In this document: in pieces, positions 60,278 through 64,000 of the stretch
Numbering within the stretch: the first letter of the stretch is position 1
Layout of the letters: each line of letters begins with the position of its first letter
From: Roseiarcus sp036513315
Lineage (GTDB): Bacteria > Pseudomonadota > Alphaproteobacteria > Rhizobiales > Beijerinckiaceae
Direction: 5' to 3'
Length of the DNA: 64,000 nt
Assembly: GCA_036513315.1 (NCBI GenBank)
Contig: DATBZF010000046.1
Coordinates: forward strand, 62,001 to 126,000
The notes under the pieces: generated by a model
The model's database searches: none
What the model was told of the DNA's origin: nothing
The model's input: the letters and a program-made list of their open reading frames with translations, nothing else
Position numbers and translations under genes: made by a program

Positions 60278-60697
60278 GATGGCGCCCTGACGGATTGCGG
60301 TTGAAGGTGGGCCCGGCGGGACGAATGAGTCAATCGGTTTTCGGCGATCCTCGCGAATCGTTGAAAGCGAGAGCGGTGCGCGCGCTGGTTCGAGCGCGTT
60401 GGTTCTAGATGGAATCGCTTGGCGGCTGGACGTAGAACGCTAAGGAGCGTTGCAATCGGATTGCTACATTGAGTTCCTGGGGGGGAGCGCGGCGTGGAAG
60501 GAGGTTGAAGACAAGGACGTGACCGAGTTCAAGACATACAAAGACGATGACCGAGGGCAGATTTCCTCTCGCGCATAATCGCCTCCATGCAAACAATGAG
60601 ATGATGTCGCCACGACCCGGCGGCTGTCCCATGTGTATTTGAACCCGGTCAGGACGAGCGCAAAGCGCTTGCGCGCACATTTAAGCGTTAACGCCGC
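60278..60697. other. Intergenic region upstream of the amidohydrolase
   Basis: This 420-bp gap between the M20 gene and metW contains a degenerate copy of the palindromic repeat (60467-60600). Otherwise nothing is recognised; the ORFs here have translations derived from the repeat. The promoter of the amidohydrolase should lie near 60280-60380. Confidence 0.4.
60467..60600. repeat. Degenerate, chimeric copy of the palindromic repeat
   Basis: The left end (CATTGAGTTCCTGG, then GAGCGCGGCGTGGAAGGAGG and TTGAAGACAAGG) resembles subtype A. The right end (TTCCTCTCGCGCATAATCGC, CTCCATGCAAACAATGAG) resembles subtype B, with one outer arm replaced by the sequence of the opposite outer arm at CATGC. 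The loop between them has no clear hairpins. Confidence 0.6.
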
Positions 60698-61327
60698 TCA
60701 CCGCTGGCGCCGCAAGAGAAACACCGCCTGCTCGCCCAAAAGATTCCAGGCCCACCACGGCAGATTGAGCTGCAGGGGATAGCCTAAGCTGTTCAGCGCC
60801 ACGCTGGTTTCTATGCGCGCATCGATTTCCCTCGTGAGAATGACAAAATCCCGGATTGTGCAAAAATGGATATTGGGCGTGTCGTACCAGGAATGGCCGA
60901 GATTTTGGGTGACCGGCATGCGGCCTTTGAAGGCGATTTGCGCCCTGATCCGCCAATGTCCGAAATTGGGAAACGAGACGATCGCCCGCCGGCCGATTCG
61001 CAGCATATGCTCCATGACCACGCGCGGCTGACGAGTCGCCTGCAGCGTTTGCGACAGGATCACATAGTCGAAGGAATCGTCGGGATAATCGGCAAGATCG
61101 GTATCGGCGTCACCCTGAATGACCGACAGTCCTTTGGCCACGCAGTCGTTGACGCCGCGCTGTGAGATTTCAATGCCGCGCCCGTCGACCTCGCGCGTTT
61201 CCGCGAGCAAGCGCAACAGGGCGCCGTCGCCGCAGCCGACATCGAGGACGCGCGCGCGCGGCTCGACCATTTCGGCGACCCGCACAAGATCGATGCGCGA
61301 TTGCGGGGCCGCGGCGATTGTCGTCAC
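60698..61327 (-). CDS. metW: MetW, methionine biosynthesis partner of MetX
   Basis: MetW is a methyltransferase-fold protein required for full MetX function in many proteobacteria. The 209-residue protein shows VLDVGCGDGALLRLL near 29-43, GRGIEISQRGVNDCV and PNFGHWRIRAQI, all conserved in MetW. The GTG at 61327 lies 10 bp after the metX stop; the frame remains open upstream but only as a metX shadow. It forms an operon with metX. Confidence 0.92.
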   Translation of the reverse strand: MTTIAAAPQSRIDLVRVAEMVEPRARVLDVGCGDGALLRLLAETREVDGRGIEISQRGVNDCVAKGLSVIQGDADTDLADYPDDSFDYVILSQTLQATRQPRVVMEHMLRIGRRAIVSFPNFGHWRIRAQIAFKGRMPVTQNLGHSWYDTPNIHFCTIRDFVILTREIDARIETSVALNSLGYPLQLNLPWWAWNLLGEQAVFLLRRQR

Positions 61328-61337
61328 GATTGCGCTC

Positions 61338-62534
61338 TCATGCGCCGGAAGATGCGGTCGCCGGCGCAATGCCGCGCGCACGCGCGGCCGCGTCGATGAA
61401 ACCTTTGGTGGTCGCGATGAGGTCAGGCACGTCGAGAAGGAAGGCGTCGTGACCGCGATCCGTCTCGATCTCGACGAACGACACGGAGGCGCCCCCCGCG
61501 TTGAGCGCATGGACGAGAGCGCGAGAATCGCTGGTCGGAAACAGCCAGTCGGAGGTGAAGGAGACCACGCAGAATCGCGTCTTCGACGCCTTGAACGCGC
61601 GCGCGAGCGAGCCGTCATAATCGGCGGCGAGATCGAAATAATCCATCGCGCGCGTCATGAACAGATAGGAATTTGGATCAAATCTCTCGACAAAAATCGA
61701 GCCCTGATGGCGAAGGTAGGACTCGATCTGGAAATCGGCGCCGAAGGAAAAGGTGCGCTCGGTGCGGTTCTGCAATTTGCGGCCGAATTTGCGCTGCAAC
61801 GCCGAGTCGGAGAGGTAGGTGATATGGGCCGCCATGCGCGCGACCGCCAGGCCCTTGGCGGGGTTAACCCCTTCGGCAAGATAGCGCCCGTTGCGCCAGT
61901 CCGGATCGGCCATGATCGCCTGACGGCCGACCTCGTGGAAGGCGATATTCTGTGAGGAATGTTTGGCGGAAGTCGCGATCGGCAGAGCGCAATAGACGCG
62001 CTCGGGATAGCTTGCCGCCCATTGCAGGACTTGCATGCCGCCCATCGAACCGCCAGCGACGCAGAACAGCGTACCGATGCCCAGATGGTCGATCAGCATC
62101 GCCTGGGCGCGAACCATATCGGCGATGGTGACGAGCGGCAGAGCGAGGCCATAGGCGCCGCCTGTAGCGGGATTGGTCGACGCTGGCCCGGTCGTTCCCA
62201 TGCAACCGCCGACGACATTGGCGCAGATGACGAAGAAACGGTTGGTGTCGATTGGCTTGCCGGGGCCGACCATCGTATCCCACCAGCCGTCCTTGCCCGT
62301 CACCGGGTTGCGGTTGGCGACATGCTGGTCGCCGGTGAGGGCGTGGCAGACGAGAATGGCATTCGTCTTGGAATTGTTGAGGGCGCCGTAAGTCTGATAG
62401 GCGATGCTCAGGGGAGCGAGCGCGACGCCAGCGTCCATCGTCAGGGGACGCTCGGCGCCCAGGCGAAGAACCTGACTGTGAGGCGCATCCGCTTCAGTGG
62501 CGCCGCTCGTCAGATTGGGATGATGCCCTCCCAT
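61338..62534 (-). CDS. metX: Homoserine O-acyltransferase MetX
   Basis: MetX acylates homoserine (normally acetylation) as the first step of methionine synthesis. The 398-residue alpha/beta hydrolase has the nucleophile motif GGSMGGMQVLQWA near 153-165, the DYFDLAADYDGSLARAFKAS segment, VVSFTSDWLFPTSDSR with the catalytic aspartate, and GHDAFLLD with the catalytic histidine. A good promoter is present upstream. I saw no SAM-II riboswitch, which often precedes this gene in alphaproteobacteria. Confidence 0.95.
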   Translation of the reverse strand: MGGHHPNLTSGATEADAPHSQVLRLGAERPLTMDAGVALAPLSIAYQTYGALNNSKTNAILVCHALTGDQHVANRNPVTGKDGWWDTMVGPGKPIDTNRFFVICANVVGGCMGTTGPASTNPATGGAYGLALPLVTIADMVRAQAMLIDHLGIGTLFCVAGGSMGGMQVLQWAASYPERVYCALPIATSAKHSSQNIAFHEVGRQAIMADPDWRNGRYLAEGVNPAKGLAVARMAAHITYLSDSALQRKFGRKLQNRTERTFSFGADFQIESYLRHQGSIFVERFDPNSYLFMTRAMDYFDLAADYDGSLARAFKASKTRFCVVSFTSDWLFPTSDSRALVHALNAGGASVSFVEIETDRGHDAFLLDVPDLIATTKGFIDAAARARGIAPATASSGA

Positions 62535-62555
62535 GCGCCATTACCTCTCGCTGTT

Positions 62556-62571
62556 GTTCGATTTGTCGAAC
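62556..62571. promoter_or_regulatory. Inverted repeat in the metX leader
   Basis: GTTCGA-TTTG-TCGAAC is a perfect 6-bp inverted repeat lying between the -10 element (62583-62588) and the metX start codon, where a repressor or a small RNA hairpin could act. No regulator is identified. Confidence 0.4.
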
Positions 62572-62582
62572 GGCTCGTTTGA

Positions 62583-62612
62583 TATATAGAAAACAAAGCC
62601 ACCCCAAGTCAA
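62583..62612 (-). promoter_or_regulatory. Housekeeping promoter of metX-metW
   Basis: On the minus strand, TTGACT (62607-62612) and TATATA (62583-62588) are separated by 18 bp, about 49 bp upstream of the metX ATG. This is close to the sigma-70 consensus and is the clearest promoter in the window. Confidence 0.7.
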
Positions 62613-62762
62613 TGGCGGGAAGCTTGTTGGGCCGCTCGGGGCTGGTGGCGGTAACAGGCTGTTGACGCTCTTGCAATCTTTGTCGCGGCGGTAACCAGGC
62701 GTCGGTTGCGAGCTGCTAAAGTTGCGCATCCGAAAAGGCCGCGAAAAGGCCAGGGATGCGTC

Positions 62763-63512
62763 ATGAGCATGGAACGACTGGAAGCCGGCGCTGCGCAGGA
62801 CGGCGCTTTGATAGAATTCTTCAAATATGCCTGTCAGGTGGGGGCGCGGCCCGCCGGGCGCGGGCGGCTGCGGCTTCGGGGCGTCGTTTTGCTCGCGGCT
62901 TGCCTGATTGGCGGGGCTATTCTCTCGCGCAACGGCGGCCAGTCTCCCGTCGCGGCCCCTGCGGCCGGGCCTTCTCACATTGCTTTTGTCGCTAATGAAC
63001 GGCTGGCGCCGATGGTCTCGTTCAGCCCGCCGGACGCGATCCGCGCCCCGCTCCATTATCAGGCGCGGATGCGCGAAAATTCCACCGAACGATGGGACAC
63101 ATTGACGTTCGGAGATGCCGGCGGCAACGAGATTCTGTTTCGCGTCACGCTGCGGGCCGCCAAATCGGCCGGATCGGCGCTGCCGCGATCGAGCCTTTTT
63201 GTCGAACTCGCCAAACAATCGGCCGAGATCGGCGCGGCTGTGGTTCATGCGACGAACCCGGAATTCTTTTCAACGAGTCGCGGACCGATCGAATGGGCTG
63301 AGGTTACGCTGTCAGGCGCGATGGGAGAACGCCCCTGCCTCGGGTTCCGCCTCGACCGGCTGCGGGAAATTGATCTCTCAGGCCTTGCCTGCGGCGCCCA
63401 TGGTGCGACGCTCGACCGGGTGGCGCTCGGCCGCTTGATCGATCGGCTCTCCGCGACGGGCTCCGGTAGGGAGTTGGGGCTCGGAGAGGTTCTCAAGAGC
63501 GGCGCCACCTAA
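62763..63512 (+). CDS. Hypothetical protein with one membrane segment
   Basis: I do not recognise this 249-residue protein. After about 52 residues it has a hydrophobic segment (RGVVLLAACLIGGAILS, near 39-57 from the chosen start), then a soluble, probably periplasmic domain of about 185 residues. It contains paired cysteines near the C-terminus (RPCLGFRLDRL, LSGLACGAHGA) that could form a disulfide. The ATG at 62763 is chosen over 62706, which adds basic non-conserved sequence. It is divergent from metX. Confidence 0.6.
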   Translation: MSMERLEAGAAQDGALIEFFKYACQVGARPAGRGRLRLRGVVLLAACLIGGAILSRNGGQSPVAAPAAGPSHIAFVANERLAPMVSFSPPDAIRAPLHYQARMRENSTERWDTLTFGDAGGNEILFRVTLRAAKSAGSALPRSSLFVELAKQSAEIGAAVVHATNPEFFSTSRGPIEWAEVTLSGAMGERPCLGFRLDRLREIDLSGLACGAHGATLDRVALGRLIDRLSATGSGRELGLGEVLKSGAT

Positions 63513-63557
63513 GGCAGGGCCTAATCTCGCGGGACGATCACCCCCGCAAAGCACCGT

Positions 63558-64000
63558 TCAATCATAGGCCCGCGCCAGCGCCGCGACGATCGCATCTCCC
63601 ATTTGAGTGGTGGAGACCGGCGCGCCGCCTGGCGCGCTGATGTCGGCGGTTCGCAGCCCTGCGTCGAGAACGCTGGCGATCGCCGCCTCCAGCTTGTCGG
63701 CGGCCTCGTTGAAGCCGAAGGAATAGCGCAGCGCCATGCCGAAGGAACCGATCATCGCGATCGGATTGGCGAGGCCCTTGCCTGATATATCGGGCGCCGA
63801 ACCATGAACCGGCTCATAGAGCGCCTTGCGCTTGCCGGTCTTGGGATTGGTCTCGCCGAGCGAGGCTGAAGGAAGCATTCCGAGCGAACCCGTCAGCATG
63901 GCCGCTACATCCGACAGCATGTCGCCAAACAGATTATCGGTAACGATAACATCGAATTGCTTGGGCCAACGCACGAGCTGCATGCCTAGCGCATCGGCAA
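63558..64000 (-). CDS. leuB: 3-isopropylmalate dehydrogenase LeuB, 3' part
   Basis: LeuB catalyses the oxidative decarboxylation step of leucine synthesis. Only the C-terminal 147 residues are in the window; the gene continues beyond 64000. Visible motifs are ADALGMQLVRWPKQFDVIVT, the metal/NAD-binding DNLFGDMLSDVAAMLTGSLG, and EPVHGSAPDISGKG, all diagnostic for LeuB. It is convergent with the hypothetical protein gene. Confidence 0.94.
   Translation of the reverse strand, partial: ADALGMQLVRWPKQFDVIVTDNLFGDMLSDVAAMLTGSLGMLPSASLGETNPKTGKRKALYEPVHGSAPDISGKGLANPIAMIGSFGMALRYSFGFNEAADKLEAAIASVLDAGLRTADISAPGGAPVSTTQMGDAIVAALARAYD

Noticed and set aside
60405..60680. A 91-codon minus-strand ORF upstream of the amidohydrolase
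   Set aside because: Its translation derives from the degenerate repeat; there is no ribosome binding site.
62640..62735. SAM-II riboswitch upstream of metX, prompted by a GCTAAAG sequence
   Set aside because: The motif is on the plus strand, away from metX, and the rest of the SAM-II consensus is missing.

Overview
The window is GC-rich alphaproteobacterial chromosome, most likely Hyphomicrobiales (Rhizobiales) and perhaps Beijerinckiaceae/Methylocystaceae. The evidence is gene order and gene families: a ChvG-ChvI two-component pair next to a short-form HPr kinase, an EIIA-Man protein and HPr; a hisB-DUF2628-hisH-hisA-hisF run divergent from hslVU; metX-metW; SufE beside a DUF5330 protein; and many DUFs typical of the order (DUF1491, DUF2177, DUF1295, MmcB). 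No rRNA, tRNA, CRISPR array or complete insertion sequence was seen.

Layout. 0.1-5 kb: lptB, then on the minus strand the regulatory run chvI-chvG-hprK-EIIA-HPr. 5.4-11.5 kb: a HugZ-like protein and a lipid-modification block (cyclopropane synthase, DUF1365, flavin amine oxidase on minus; DUF1295, a decayed methyltransferase and a membrane protein on plus). 11.5-16.1 kb: DUF2177, DUF1491, a peptidoglycan-binding-like protein, a sensor kinase, DUF5330, sufE. 16.1-22.8 kb: histidine utilisation, hutF-hutC on minus divergent from hutIHU on plus, with a HutC-type palindrome between. 23.2-29.4 kb: an HDAC-like deacetylase, a DUF3095 protein, DUF2277, a small lipoprotein, a Gfo/Idh/MocA dehydrogenase, an RpiR regulator and a HAD nucleotidase. 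29.5-36.2 kb: his genes, hslVU, trpS. 36.2-39.4 kb: a polymorphic-toxin cassette (Tox-REase-5 toxin and two Imm52-like immunity genes). 39.6-46.2 kb: mnmG, mnmE, cysD, cysNC. 46.3-54 kb: a dipeptide ABC transporter operon coupled to a GMC oxidoreductase and mmcB. 54-64 kb: pgi, an ABC-F protein, uxuA, an M20 amidohydrolase, metW, metX, a membrane-anchored unknown and the 3' part of leuB.

The most unusual structure is a dispersed family of long palindromic repeats of about 150-250 bp. Three are full copies (about 22797-23045, 36250-36480, 41530-41752) and four are fragments or derivatives (23081, 25847, 57705, 60467). Each full copy has 25-nt inverted arms with one G-G mismatch at the same place. 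In the two A-type copies the loop is tiled exactly by three contiguous perfect mini-hairpins with 3-nt loops, so a single strand would fold into a cloverleaf. Mini-hairpin sequences differ between copies while pairing is kept, which points to selection or copying at the level of structure. One copy sits on the stop codon of an immunity gene and opens its reading frame, another fills almost the whole mnmE-mnmG gap, and a third has collapsed by deletion between short direct repeats.
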